The notes: generated from the letters alone by a model not told the origin. 64,000 nt of DNA from Thalassotalea euphylliae (GCF_003390375.1 NZ_QUOT01000001.1:2418001-2482000); one strand, 5' to 3'; counted from the first letter of the stretch, positions 9,760-19,245 are shown. Translations and numbers: made by a program.

Positions 9760-10620
9760 TCAAAAACCCCAGTATTCAATCACCAAGCCAACAAAAACCG
9801 CTAAACCAACATAGTGGTTATTTAGAAACGCTTTAAAACAAGGCTCTCGCAGTCGGTCTTTAATCAAAATTTGTTGAAAACAAAATAGCCCAGCAACCAC
9901 CACTAGTGACAACTGATATGGCCAACCAAACGCCATAATCTCACCAACGGTTAGCAAAATGGCCAAGACCATTAACTGCAAAAAGCCAATAATTCGAATA
10001 TCGTTGCGGCCAAATAAAATAGCCGTTGATTTCACCCCTATTTTCAAGTCATCGTCCCTATCCACCATGGCGTACATGGTATCGTAGGCCACTGTCCACA
10101 ATAGGTTTGCCGCAAACAAAAGCCAGGCTACGGTCGGTACATGCCCCTGAATTTCAGCAAACGCCATTATCATGCCCCAACTAAATGCTGCACCAAGCAC
10201 CACTTGCGGTAAATGAGTATAGCGTTTCATAAACGGGTAACTGGTTGCCAAAACCAGCGCCACCACAGCATATTGAATGGTGAGCCAACTAAGGTTTATG
10301 GCAAGGGCCATTGCCGCACCAATCAAAAAGCCAAACAGCATAATCGCCTGCTCAGGTGTCATTAAACCCGATACCAAGGGACGCTGCTCGGTACGCTTTA
10401 CTTTGCCATCGACTTTACGATCAGCAAAATCATTAATGACACAGCCAGCGCTGCGCATAATCACCACACCCATAGTGAAAATCAACAGCAAGATACCATC
10501 TGGTAAGCCGTCTGACGCCACCCACAACGCCCAATAGGTCGGCCACAACAATAAATAAGTACCGATGGGTTTGTCGATGCGAGTGATCTGCTTAATCGCC
10601 TGCCAACTTAACGTCGTCAT
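9760..10620 (-). CDS. ubiA: 4-hydroxybenzoate octaprenyltransferase
   Basis: Integral membrane prenyltransferase that attaches the polyprenyl chain to 4-hydroxybenzoate in ubiquinone synthesis. 286 aa with several hydrophobic helices. The first Asp-rich motif is N63-D64-x-x-D67-x-x-x-D71 and the second is D180-T-M-Y-A-M-V-D187 with DDD following; both bind Mg-diphosphate. It lies 2 bp downstream of ubiC, which makes its substrate, so the two form an operon. Confidence 0.97.
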   Translation of the reverse strand: MTTLSWQAIKQITRIDKPIGTYLLLWPTYWALWVASDGLPDGILLLIFTMGVVIMRSAGCVINDFADRKVDGKVKRTEQRPLVSGLMTPEQAIMLFGFLIGAAMALAINLSWLTIQYAVVALVLATSYPFMKRYTHLPQVVLGAAFSWGMIMAFAEIQGHVPTVAWLLFAANLLWTVAYDTMYAMVDRDDDLKIGVKSTAILFGRNDIRIIGFLQLMVLAILLTVGEIMAFGWPYQLSLVVVAGLFCFQQILIKDRLREPCFKAFLNNHYVGLAVFVGLVIEYWGF

Positions 10621-10622
10621 CG

Positions 10623-11216
10623 CTATGCACTTGCCTCCATTGCTTGATACGCCAACGCTTGAGGAAGGAATACTTCCGCGACGGCTAGCGGTTTATCGTG
10701 TAAAAAGAAGATAGAACGACGGCCCCAAAGCTCGTGCTGTGGCGTCAACTCAAGTTGTTCAGCTAGCTGAGCGACATTACTCTGTGATGAAAATTTAGCG
10801 ACAGAAAACTCACCACGCTGTAAATGCGGACTATTAAAGATAGCCTGCCCTAACGGCATATTGCCTAGCCCAGCTAAGCAAGCTTCGTCTCCTGTTAATG
10901 TGGAAAGTGGCATCAAGCTGCGAGCAAACACTTGTGGTTTGCCATCGCATAACAATAACACTTCGCGCACGATAACCGATTCACCTTCTTTAATATGGCT
11001 GCAAGCTTCTTGGGCGCTGCAAAGTTGCTCTGATTGACCCAATACAATCACTTCAAATTGATGACAATGTTCCTTTAACCTTGCCGTCAAAGAACCACCG
11101 TCATACAACCAAGATTTAAGCTCTGGCGATAATGGCAAATGTGGCTCGGTCAGCCAGTTGGCATTTAAGGTCACGGGGAATAGACGTGTATAGTCGAACA
11201 TAACAAAAGAAATCAT
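10623..11216 (-). CDS. ubiC: Chorismate--pyruvate lyase
   Basis: Soluble enzyme converting chorismate to 4-hydroxybenzoate plus pyruvate, the entry step to ubiquinone. Recognised from the UbiC-type sequence (WLTEPHLPLSPELKSWLYD; LLCDGKPQVFARSLMP; LWGRRSIFFLHDKPLAVAEVFLP) and its position before ubiA. The open frame reaches a TTG at 11279, but ATG codons at 11216 or 11201 give the expected length. No clear ribosome site distinguishes them, so the start is uncertain. Confidence 0.92.
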   Translation of the reverse strand: MISFVMFDYTRLFPVTLNANWLTEPHLPLSPELKSWLYDGGSLTARLKEHCHQFEVIVLGQSEQLCSAQEACSHIKEGESVIVREVLLLCDGKPQVFARSLMPLSTLTGDEACLAGLGNMPLGQAIFNSPHLQRGEFSVAKFSSQSNVAQLAEQLELTPQHELWGRRSIFFLHDKPLAVAEVFLPQALAYQAMEASA

Positions 11217-11380
11217 TGGCAATGGCGCAATAATAACAGGGCAATAACGATTTACACCAGTTTTGGCGGGAATTTGCAAAACAAAGTGAATAAATTTACT
11301 TCAAGAACTACCCTTTTTTTGCCATCAAGTTACAATGATTTACATATATTAAGAATGCCTTGCGATTAAGTTTTAATTAC

Positions 11381-11761
11381 ATGAAAAAACTCTTCCTGCT
11401 GTTGTTACTCGCTTCTTCCTCGTTAGCAGTTAAAGCATCCGATTACGTTTATTATGGCTTCCAGCCAGATATCGTAACTAACTATGTTGCGGTCAAGAAA
11501 AAGCTCGGCTATGTCCGATTAACAGTAGAGTTAATGATTGAAGGAAGTGGAAACCTAGAAGCCGTTGAGCACCATGCCCCACTGCTGCGCGATGCCATAA
11601 TCAACATTATTGGCCAGCAACCGGAAGAAAAAATAAAGTCAATTAATGGCAGACAACAAATCCAACGGGAATGTGAAGCTAAGGTAAAAGAGCTACTTAC
11701 ACAGGAAACTGGCCAGCCTTTGGTTAAAAGATTAATGTTTACCCAGTGGCTCGATAACTAG
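11381..11761 (+). CDS. Periplasmic FliL-like protein
   Basis: Small exported protein with a FliL-like domain (LGYVRLTVELMIEG; LRDAIINIIGQQ; VKRLMFTQWLDN). FliL is a stator-associated flagellar protein, but no flagellar gene is near. The ATG at 11381 starts a clean signal peptide cleaved about after VKA; the frame also opens at a TTG at 11360, which would add seven residues. Paralogues of this type next to ubiC occur in related marine bacteria, so it is probably an orphan FliL-domain protein of unknown role. Followed by a strong terminator. Confidence 0.75.
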   Translation: MKKLFLLLLLASSSLAVKASDYVYYGFQPDIVTNYVAVKKKLGYVRLTVELMIEGSGNLEAVEHHAPLLRDAIINIIGQQPEEKIKSINGRQQIQRECEAKVKELLTQETGQPLVKRLMFTQWLDN

Positions 11762-11801
11762 CAGCTTGCAAACCAAAGGCTCTGCGCATAATAAATTCAA
11801 A

Positions 11802-11830
11802 AAAAGGTAGCTAAACCCTAGCTACCTTTT
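11802..11830. terminator. Bidirectional terminator
   Basis: Perfect 12-bp stem AAAAGGTAGCTA / TAGCTACCTTTT with an AACCC loop. It sits between the plus-strand FliL-like gene and the minus-strand glpE-glpG pair and fits both. Confidence 0.88.
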
Positions 11831-11887
11831 ATATCTACCGAATTGGGCTGTTCAAATCGAACTGACTATCCCAGCATCTAAAACTAG

Positions 11888-12742
11888 CTAGCTTGATTTT
11901 TGCTGTTTAGCAATCACCCAAGCCATCGCGCAACCAACAACTAAACCGACTAAGTGTGCTGTGTTTGCCATATTAATCGGTAACACATCGACAAAACCTA
12001 ACAGCAGCCAGATCAGTAAAAAGCCAACTATAGACTTTGATAAGCCAATACCACGCTCTGGCATTAACCAGCCAGCAAACCAAGCGAAACCAACCACCGC
12101 ATAAACAACACCTGATAGGCCACCAAAATTTGGGCCAGAGACTATAAATTGGCCGACATTAGAGGCAATCGCCGATAACAGAAATAAGTTCACGATTTGC
12201 CAACGACCAAAAATACGCTCAATCGCGCCGCCTAATTGCCACCACCACAGCGTATTAAAAGCAATATGCAGTAACGAGAAGTGCAGAAATGCTGGGCCAA
12301 TAAGCCGCCATGGCTCAGTCACTAATCTTTGAGCATCAAGCTGACTGTAAAACGATAAACTGGAAAAAAGGTCTCGCCCTAAGCCTAAATTCGCCAGTAT
12401 ATACACTAGCCAGCAGGCACCAAATACAATCAAAGTGAACGGGCCAGCTTGCGCAAAGAATTGCTGCTTTACACCTGAAAACGCATGGCTAGGCATCGAT
12501 GTCTGAGCCCCATTATGCTGCTGAGCAGCTTGCTGATATTTAGGGTGATACGGCTGCAGGGCAAACTCATTGAATAGTTGCTTCGCTTGCTCAACTTGAT
12601 TAGCGGCAACGCATATCCAATGCGCATGATCTTGTTCAACAAGCTTAGCGGGTATTTCTAGGCTTCTGAGATAATCGACAAACAATTGGCCAATAGCTTG
12701 TTGATCTACTTTAACAAGCGGTTGCAACGGCAAACTATCCAT
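11888..12742 (-). CDS. glpG: Rhomboid intramembrane serine protease GlpG
   Basis: Membrane-embedded protease of the rhomboid family. It has an N-terminal cytoplasmic domain (about 1-90) and then six hydrophobic helices. Catalytic Ser210 is in GGLSGVVYA and the partner His263 is in NTAHLVGL; Asn163 lies in the conserved HIAFNTLWWW helix that builds the oxyanion region. Its ATG overlaps the glpE stop (TAATG), so the two are translationally coupled. The E. coli neighbours glpD and glpR are absent here. Confidence 0.95.
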   Translation of the reverse strand: MDSLPLQPLVKVDQQAIGQLFVDYLRSLEIPAKLVEQDHAHWICVAANQVEQAKQLFNEFALQPYHPKYQQAAQQHNGAQTSMPSHAFSGVKQQFFAQAGPFTLIVFGACWLVYILANLGLGRDLFSSLSFYSQLDAQRLVTEPWRLIGPAFLHFSLLHIAFNTLWWWQLGGAIERIFGRWQIVNLFLLSAIASNVGQFIVSGPNFGGLSGVVYAVVGFAWFAGWLMPERGIGLSKSIVGFLLIWLLLGFVDVLPINMANTAHLVGLVVGCAMAWVIAKQQKSS

Positions 12743-13071
12743 TATATTTCAATGTGTTCTGGGTAAAGTTGCTGCCACTGAACAAAACCGCCATCAAGCG
12801 AATAGACATCGGTAAAGTCTTGGTTATGTAAAAAATCCGCTGCTGGTTGGCTAGAAATCCCGTGGTAACAACAAACGACTGTGGGTTTATCAAAGTCAGC
12901 CTCGCGCATAAAGTCGGCTAGGTTTTCATTGGTTAAATGAATTGCACCAGGAATACGCCCTTGGTTAAACGTGTTCGCATCTCGAATATCAAGTACCACA
13001 TAATGATCTTCGCCAAGCTGCTCCGCCAATTGGTTGGCCGATAAATGCGTAAAGTTACTTGCTTGCTGCAT
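12742..13071 (-). CDS. glpE: Thiosulfate sulfurtransferase GlpE
   Basis: Single-domain rhodanese transferring sulfane sulfur from thiosulfate to cyanide or thiol acceptors in the cytoplasm. 109 aa. The catalytic Cys68 sits in the active loop CYHGIS (68-73), as in E. coli GlpE, with the rhodanese start VVLDIRDANTF and end YSLDGGFVQWQ. First gene of the glpE-glpG pair. Confidence 0.95.
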   Translation of the reverse strand: MQQASNFTHLSANQLAEQLGEDHYVVLDIRDANTFNQGRIPGAIHLTNENLADFMREADFDKPTVVCCYHGISSQPAADFLHNQDFTDVYSLDGGFVQWQQLYPEHIEI

Positions 13072-13167
13072 ATTTAAAACCTCTTAACTCATAAAATAGA
13101 GTATCTTCTGGTCGCTATTATACGAATATTCTCAATAAATAACCTTATACCATTTCGCACATGTCTC

Positions 13168-13223
13168 TGAGCATGAAAATCTGAGCATAAATATCCGAGC
13201 TAAAATAACAGTGCATAAATAAA
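13168..13223. repeat. Four degenerate 14-bp tandem repeats
   Basis: Consecutive units TGAGCATGAAAATC, TGAGCATAAATATC, CGAGCTAAAATAAC and AGTGCATAAATAAA lie between the tdh terminator and the glpE start. The first two differ at only two positions; divergence grows along the array, as expected from old replication slippage. Confidence 0.7.
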
Positions 13224-13246
13224 AAAGGCACGTAGTATCACGTGCC
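13221..13246 (-). terminator. Terminator of kbl-tdh
   Basis: Read on the minus strand, GGCACGT-GATACT-ACGTGCC is followed by six T. It lies 30 bp after the tdh stop. Confidence 0.88.
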
Positions 13247-13276
13247 GATTCATCCGTTAGCTTTGCTACAGCAGTG

Positions 13277-14305
13277 CTATGATTGCCAGTCCAAAATAAC
13301 TTTTCCTGAATGACCAGAGCGCATCACATCAAAACCTTGCTGGAAGTCATCTACTGAATATTGATGTGTAATGATAGGCGTTAGATCTAAGCCAGACTGT
13401 ATCAGGCTAGCCATTTTGTACCAGGTTTCGAACATCTCACGGCCATAAATACCTTTGATTGTTAACCCTTTAAAAATCACCTTGCTCCAGTCAATTGCCA
13501 TATCTTGGCCAGGAATACCGAGCATGGCAATTTTGCCACCATTATTCATATTTTCGAGCATGTCATGGAATGCAACAGGTACACCAGACATCTCCAAGCC
13601 AACGTCAAAGCCTTCTGTCATGCCTAACTCAGCCATGACATCGCTCAGCTTTTGCTTTGACACATCAACTGCACGAGTAGCGCCCATTTGTCTTGCTAAA
13701 TCAAGACGGTACTCATTAATATCCGTGATCACCACATGACGCGCGCCAACATGTTTTACCACTGCAGCGGCCATAATGCCAATTGGCCCTGCTCCTGTGA
13801 TCAGCACATCTTCACCAACAAGATCGAAAGACAGCGCAGTGTGTACCGCATTACCAAACGGATCAAAAATGGCAGCTAGTTCATCAGATATTTCATCCGG
13901 CAATTTAAATGCATTGTAAGCGGGGATCACTAGGTACTCTGCAAAGCAGCCAGTGCGGTCAACACCAACGCCGACGGTATTGCGACACAAGTGCGTACGA
14001 CCACCACGACAATTGCGGCAGTGACCACAAGTAATATGCCCTTCGCCAGACACTCTATCGCCAATAGCAAAGCCTTTAACTTCTTGACCTATGCCGACAA
14101 CTTCTCCGGCGTATTCATGCCCTACAACCATAGGAACCGGAATAGTTTTCTGAGACCACTCATCCCAGTTGTAAATATGAATGTCGGTGCCGCAAATGGC
14201 CGTTTTCTTAATCTTGATTAATAAATCATTGTGACCTAACTCAGGCATTGGCGAGTCGGTCATCCAAATGCCTTCTTTGGCATGTAACTTAGCTAAAGAT
14301 TTCAT
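13277..14305 (-). CDS. tdh: L-threonine 3-dehydrogenase
   Basis: Zinc-dependent medium-chain dehydrogenase oxidising L-threonine to 2-amino-3-ketobutyrate with NAD. Catalytic zinc residues C38 and H63-E64 (GHEYAGEV) are present, as is the structural-zinc lobe CGHCRNCRGGRTHLC. The NAD-binding loop is ITGAGPIGIM. 342 aa, close to E. coli Tdh. Begins 12 bp after kbl, which acts on its product, with GAGG upstream of the ATG. Confidence 0.98.
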   Translation of the reverse strand: MKSLAKLHAKEGIWMTDSPMPELGHNDLLIKIKKTAICGTDIHIYNWDEWSQKTIPVPMVVGHEYAGEVVGIGQEVKGFAIGDRVSGEGHITCGHCRNCRGGRTHLCRNTVGVGVDRTGCFAEYLVIPAYNAFKLPDEISDELAAIFDPFGNAVHTALSFDLVGEDVLITGAGPIGIMAAAVVKHVGARHVVITDINEYRLDLARQMGATRAVDVSKQKLSDVMAELGMTEGFDVGLEMSGVPVAFHDMLENMNNGGKIAMLGIPGQDMAIDWSKVIFKGLTIKGIYGREMFETWYKMASLIQSGLDLTPIITHQYSVDDFQQGFDVMRSGHSGKVILDWQS

Positions 14306-14317
14306 CTGTTTTCCTCA

Positions 14318-15520
14318 CTAGCTCGCTGAGATCACACCTAGCTCTTGGCCAATGCGTGTAAAGGCCGCAATCGCCTTGTCTAATTGTGCACGAGTGTGTG
14401 CTGCTGAAATTTGTGTGCGAATTCGTGCTTGCCCTTTCGGAACGACAGGGAACGAAAAGCCAATCACGTAAATACCTTCGGCCAATAACTTATCTGCCAT
14501 TTTACTGGCTAATGCCGCATCCCCAATCATCACAGGCACAATCGCATGATCTGCGCCAGCACAGGTAAAGCCAGCAGCTTCCATTTGCGTGCGGAAGTAG
14601 CTTTGGTTTTCACGTAAGGTTTTACGTAAGTCATCGCCGTCTGCCAACAAATCCAGCACGCGAATTGACGCAGAAACAATGGCTGGTGCTAATGAGTTTG
14701 AGAATAAATAAGGGCGCGAACGCTGACGTAGCCATTCAACAATTTCTTTTCGACCCGAAGTGTAACCGCCGGAAGCGCCGCCCATCGCTTTGCCTAAGGT
14801 GCCAGTAATAATATCGACACGGCCCATTACATCGCAAAACTCATGACTGCCTCGACCTTTGTCACCAACAAAACCAACGGCATGTGAATCATCCACCATC
14901 ACTAAAGCGTTGTATTTATCAGCTAAATCACAAACGGCCTTCAAGTTAGCAATAACACCATCCATTGAGAACACACCATCGGTCGCAATCAGTTTGAAAC
15001 GAGCACCAGCTTCATCGGCTTCTTGCAATCTTGCTTCTAGCTCTGCCATATCGTTATTGGCATAACGAAAACGCTTTGCTTTACACAAACGAACGCCGTC
15101 GATAATTGAGGCATGATTTAACGCATCAGAAATAATCGCGTCTTCTGGCCCCAATAAGGTTTCAAATAGACCGGCATTAGCATCGAAACAAGAAGAATAC
15201 AAAATGGTATCTTCCATGCCTAAGAAGTCACTTAACTTTTGCTCAAGCGTTTTGTGAATATCTTGCGTACCACAGATAAAACGTACAGACGCCATACCAA
15301 AACCATGATCATCTAAGCCCGATTTTGCCGCGTCAATTAACGCAGGGTGATTTGCCAAGCCTAAATAATTATTAGCACAGAAATTAATAACTTCTTCGCC
15401 ACTCGTAACCGCAATTTCAGCTTGTTGTGCTGTTGTAATAATGCGTTCAGCTTTATACAAGCCGTCGGCTTTAACTTGATCTATTTGCTCTTGTAGATGC
15501 GCATAAAAGGTCGATGACAT
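14318..15520 (-). CDS. kbl: 2-amino-3-ketobutyrate CoA ligase (glycine C-acetyltransferase)
   Basis: PLP enzyme splitting 2-amino-3-ketobutyrate with CoA into glycine and acetyl-CoA. PLP lysine K244 is in GTLGKAMGGASGG, and the cofactor motif DDSHAVGFVG and the glycine-rich N-terminal loop are intact. 400 aa. AGAGG precedes the ATG by 5 nt. Forms the threonine-to-glycine operon with tdh; the acetyl-CoA it makes links to the acetate genes elsewhere in the window. The 289 bp upstream show no further gene. Confidence 0.98.
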   Translation of the reverse strand: MSSTFYAHLQEQIDQVKADGLYKAERIITTAQQAEIAVTSGEEVINFCANNYLGLANHPALIDAAKSGLDDHGFGMASVRFICGTQDIHKTLEQKLSDFLGMEDTILYSSCFDANAGLFETLLGPEDAIISDALNHASIIDGVRLCKAKRFRYANNDMAELEARLQEADEAGARFKLIATDGVFSMDGVIANLKAVCDLADKYNALVMVDDSHAVGFVGDKGRGSHEFCDVMGRVDIITGTLGKAMGGASGGYTSGRKEIVEWLRQRSRPYLFSNSLAPAIVSASIRVLDLLADGDDLRKTLRENQSYFRTQMEAAGFTCAGADHAIVPVMIGDAALASKMADKLLAEGIYVIGFSFPVVPKGQARIRTQISAAHTRAQLDKAIAAFTRIGQELGVISAS

Positions 15521-15809
15521 AAGTGCCTCTAATTATTTTTGTCTTAAAATACCGTGCGTTTCCAACCAAATCTAATGGGTGTATCAATTTGGCCAGTAAT
15601 AGCTAAGCATTAGCCTAGCAGCTTGATTTTTCAAGCCGCGTTTTAATGTCGGCGTATTCTACGGATTTACTGGCGCAGGTATAGTCCGATCAGTGAAATA
15701 AACTGAGGCTAAACCAAGCCAAGGTGACAACTTTTATTGGCAGGGAAAAAATCAAAAGGCAGGCAATGGCGTGCTGCGCCATGCCTCAGATTTAAATACG
15801 TAGCTTGTG

Positions 15810-16634
15810 CTACTTCGCTCTTTCACTTAGCCAGTGGGCAATATCAATTGCCAATGACTTATTGCGGCGCAGCAAGTGGTTGCCCGCATAATTACCCTTG
15901 TAGAGCAACATTGTTGAGCGATCGTGACCATTCCATTCAAACAGCTCTTTGGCCGTTTGGTAGCTTTGTACATGATGCACTGAGCTAATAAAGAAACTCG
16001 CGATATCTCTTAAGTTTTTGTAACGCTCTTTGGTGGCATAGTCCATATCTGGGCTGAGTAGCGCCATGTTCGCAACGTATAACTGCTCAGCTGTTGAAAC
16101 AGCATAGCGAGCCGCGCAGCCAACAGACAAAATTGAGATATTGTTTTCTTTAGCTAGCTTAGTCGCGAGATGCTCATAGCCAGCGAGTACGTCTTCTTCC
16201 CAGTACGCCATCAGTTGCGCCATACGTTGCTGGTAATTAATGATGTCTTTGGTATTACGCTTAATGTTGGCATGTGAATATTGCTCTGAAGTGCTTTTAC
16301 CATAGCCGCGCAAATCCATTGATAATACGTGATGACCTTGCTCAGCCAATAGCTTAGCAATAGGGGTTAGCGATTGGCGATCAGACTGGCACCCGTGCAA
16401 TAACAAAAAGCCATCGCTGCGCGGCGAGCCCTCATAATAATCAGCGCTTAAGGTAAATTTATCTTTAGTGGTGATACTCACTTCAGCCATCAAGTTCAGC
16501 GCGTCACTCGCATTATCACCTTCTATGTTAATACCTGCTGCCCTAGTGCTTGAGTTAGTTTGCAACGCACTTACATTAGAAGCGAACGAAAATAAAATAG
16601 AGCACAAAGCGGGAAAAATAATAGGTAGTTTCAT
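15810..16634 (-). CDS. Exported alpha/beta-hydrolase-fold protein lacking the Ser nucleophile
   Basis: Predicted periplasmic alpha/beta-hydrolase-fold protein of unknown substrate. The ATG at 16634 begins a signal peptide cleaved about after VSA; the longer frame starts at a TTG (16676). Fold markers are GFLLLHGCQSDRQS (oxyanion region, 75-88), VLSMDLRGYGKS (103-114) and a late histidine in GNYAGNHLL (H253). At the nucleophile elbow the sequence reads SVGCAARY (170-177), so the usual GxSxG serine aligns with A174 and only a neighbouring cysteine (C173) is present. It may be catalytically inactive or use cysteine. Confidence 0.75.
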   Translation of the reverse strand: MKLPIIFPALCSILFSFASNVSALQTNSSTRAAGINIEGDNASDALNLMAEVSITTKDKFTLSADYYEGSPRSDGFLLLHGCQSDRQSLTPIAKLLAEQGHHVLSMDLRGYGKSTSEQYSHANIKRNTKDIINYQQRMAQLMAYWEEDVLAGYEHLATKLAKENNISILSVGCAARYAVSTAEQLYVANMALLSPDMDYATKERYKNLRDIASFFISSVHHVQSYQTAKELFEWNGHDRSTMLLYKGNYAGNHLLRRNKSLAIDIAHWLSERAK

Positions 16635-16774
16635 GGTGAGTGGAACACTAATCGCGCAGTAGTTGATGTAATTCAATAAGATAGCAAAGCCAATGTCAGA
16701 GGAAAACCATCAACAATTACTTTTCTAAATACGGGGGCTATAATAGCGAAAATTTTCGACATAATGACATTACC

Positions 16775-18061
16775 TTGGCACTGCTAACCTACCGACTGCT
16801 TCTTATTTTCCTACTACCTGTTGTGTTGCTCGCGGCAATATTGCGCTCATTAAGCCAGCCAGCTTATAGACAAAGGCTACACGAGCGACTAGGTATAGTG
16901 CCCAATAAGTTTCGTTCAGGCGGTATTGTTATTCATGGCGCAAGTGTCGGTGAAGTTTTGGCACTTAAACCTTTTATTAATCAGTGCTTAGCTGAATTTC
17001 CCAATTTACCCATAACGGTTACCACATTTACGCCGACAGGCTCAGAACAAGTGCAAAAAATTTTCGGTGATCGGGTTCAGCATTGCTACCTCCCGCTCGA
17101 TGTGTGGCCGTGCACTACAATGTTTCTAACCAAGCTCAAACCCAAAGCTTTAGTGGTCATGGAAACCGAGCTTTGGCCCAATTTAGTGGCACAAGCGCAT
17201 AAACTAAATACCAAATTACTGCTGATCAACGGTCGGATTTCAGATAAATCGGTAACTAGCTACCAAAAGTTTTCAGCGCTTATCAAACCATGCTTAGCAA
17301 AATTCGATCAGGTATTAGCACAAAGTGAAGCCAATAAAGAGCGATTAATCGCCTTGGGGGCAAGGCAAGCGCACTGTCATAACATTGGCAATCTTAAATA
17401 TGACATCAGTGAAGGCAGTGACACTAAGGTTAAGTACCAAACACTAAGCCCAATGTTTCCGCAGGCTCGCCCTGTATGGCTGCTTGCCAGCAGTCATGAA
17501 GGTGATGAACAGCTAGTTTTAGATGCTTATCGAAAAGCTCGTGAAGCACATAGCGAACTGTTACTGGTGATTGTTCCGCGTCACCCAGAGCGCTTTGATA
17601 AAGTTGCTCAGTTACTTGCCCAAGAAGGCTTTAGCTATCAGCGACGCAGTAATGCTCAGCCCATAATGTCAGAAACGCAAGTTTGGTTGATGGACTCGTT
17701 AGGTGAGCTATTAGCAGCTTATCAACTTGCAAATATCGTGACCATCGGCGGGACGTTTTCAACGATTGGCGGCCACAACCCGCTTGAGCCTGCGCTTTAT
17801 CAAAAGCCAACAATTGTGGGTTCAGACATGGCTAATTTTGCAGAAGTACATCAACAGTTAGTGCAGCAAAACGGCATTATCACGCTAGCGCATCAGGACA
17901 ACAAACAACAACTCGCTCTGCAATTAAGTCAGCAAGTTAGGCAACTTCTGGTAAACAACACACAAGCGCAAACGTTGGGGAGTAACGCTTATCAAGTGGT
18001 GAAAGCCAACCAAGGATGTAGCGAGCGAACCCTAGCGGCACTAAAAACGGAACTGAGCTAA
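16775..18061 (+). CDS. waaA: 3-deoxy-D-manno-octulosonic acid transferase
   Basis: Inner-membrane GT30 glycosyltransferase adding Kdo to the lipid A precursor. 428 aa with an N-terminal anchor helix, the conserved GASVGEVLA loop (acidic catalytic residue), VMETELWPN and the nucleotide-binding GGTFSTIGGHNPLEPA. No in-frame ATG precedes the family start, so a TTG at 16775 is used. Faces a GT9 glycosyltransferase and lies near kdkA, forming a lipopolysaccharide inner-core block. Confidence 0.96.
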   Translation: MALLTYRLLLIFLLPVVLLAAILRSLSQPAYRQRLHERLGIVPNKFRSGGIVIHGASVGEVLALKPFINQCLAEFPNLPITVTTFTPTGSEQVQKIFGDRVQHCYLPLDVWPCTTMFLTKLKPKALVVMETELWPNLVAQAHKLNTKLLLINGRISDKSVTSYQKFSALIKPCLAKFDQVLAQSEANKERLIALGARQAHCHNIGNLKYDISEGSDTKVKYQTLSPMFPQARPVWLLASSHEGDEQLVLDAYRKAREAHSELLLVIVPRHPERFDKVAQLLAQEGFSYQRRSNAQPIMSETQVWLMDSLGELLAAYQLANIVTIGGTFSTIGGHNPLEPALYQKPTIVGSDMANFAEVHQQLVQQNGIITLAHQDNKQQLALQLSQQVRQLLVNNTQAQTLGSNAYQVVKANQGCSERTLAALKTELS

Positions 18062-18119
18062 ATTGACTTGAAATGGTCTAAGTGCTGACACGTCAGCCGT
18101 GCAACTCGCTCAAGTGATC

Positions 18120-19190
18120 TTAAGGTATGTTTGATAGCTCTGGGTAGAGATCGGCGATTAGCTGTCGAATTTTATCTTTCACCTGTTCAACAGAAATGTT
18201 TTCCATTAAATCATCACCTTTCGCTCTTACCCCCCAAGGAAGTTTACTAACCGGCTGATGATATTGCGCTTGAATGGCTTGCTGGTAGTAGCTGACAACA
18301 TATTGTGGGTACAAGTATGGACCAGTGCGTTTAGGGTTGCTGTGTGCATACAAGCCAATGACAGGTGTACCAACGGTAACCGCCATATGAGCAGGCCCTG
18401 TGTCAGGCGCAATTACCAAGTGTGCCAATTTCAAACAAGCAGCTAATTGCACAAGCGAAGTTTTACCAACCAAATTCAATAAAGGCTCAGGGCAATTGGC
18501 TTGAATAATGGTCGCTAACTTCTGTTCAAGCTCTGTTGGGCCGCCACAAAGTACAACAGCAAAGCCCTGCTGGTGCAGGTGGTAGGCAATTTCACCATAA
18601 CGCTGTGCCAACCAATTGCGCTCAGCCTTGCTAGCCGCAGGACAAATAATTGCAATCGGCTTATCACTCACAAGCTGCTCACTCGCCCATAGTTGCTGCT
18701 CATCACTGATTGGCATATGCCAGTATGGTGTTGTATCACTCACCCCAAGTTGCTGGGCAAAACCCATAAAGCCGTCTAACACATGAGGCTCAGCTTGCGG
18801 CTGAATTTGGCTGTTAGTAAACAACCATTGCCCTTCCTTGGCACGAGCGCGGTCAAAGCCAATGCGCGTTTTTGCCTTAATCATTGAGCTGGCAATACTA
18901 GCGCGCAGTGCAACTTGCATATGCAACAACACATCAAACACTTGGCCTGCCAAGGCTTTGCGCAATGCCATATAGCCTTGCCAGCCGGCTTTTTTATCGA
19001 AAACGACAAATTTCACACCGGGTAATTCGCTTAACAGCATGGCTTCGACTTTGCCGATCACCCAAGTGATTTCGCAATCAGGATGCTGTCGCTGGATCGC
19101 TTGCACCATAGCAACTGCATGACAAACATCGCCAATAGCGGATAAACGTAAAATACAGAGTTTTTTTGGAGCGATCATTTGACCCGCCAT
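18120..19190 (-). CDS. Glycosyltransferase family 9 (heptosyltransferase-like)
   Basis: Predicted ADP-heptose:LPS heptosyltransferase or close relative. It has the N-terminal Rossmann motif LCILRLSAIGDVCHAVAM and the C-terminal nucleotide-sugar site LVIAPDTGPAHMAVTVGTPVIGLYAHSNPKRTGP split over two lobes. 356 aa. It sits between waaA and kdkA, consistent with building the inner core. Which heptosyltransferase activity it has cannot be decided from sequence alone. ATG codons at 19190 and 19178 are both possible starts. Confidence 0.85.
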   Translation of the reverse strand: MAGQMIAPKKLCILRLSAIGDVCHAVAMVQAIQRQHPDCEITWVIGKVEAMLLSELPGVKFVVFDKKAGWQGYMALRKALAGQVFDVLLHMQVALRASIASSMIKAKTRIGFDRARAKEGQWLFTNSQIQPQAEPHVLDGFMGFAQQLGVSDTTPYWHMPISDEQQLWASEQLVSDKPIAIICPAASKAERNWLAQRYGEIAYHLHQQGFAVVLCGGPTELEQKLATIIQANCPEPLLNLVGKTSLVQLAACLKLAHLVIAPDTGPAHMAVTVGTPVIGLYAHSNPKRTGPYLYPQYVVSYYQQAIQAQYHQPVSKLPWGVRAKGDDLMENISVEQVKDKIRQLIADLYPELSNIP

Positions 19191-19245
19191 AGAGGAATCA
19201 CCACAATAGGCAGCTTATGCTGGTATTTGAATTTGGCCTATTATC

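Noticed and set aside
15521..15809. Frame on the plus strand from 15737 in the spacer between kbl and the hydrolase
   Set aside because: Most of it is antisense to the hydrolase 3' end; codon pattern and composition do not support a gene.
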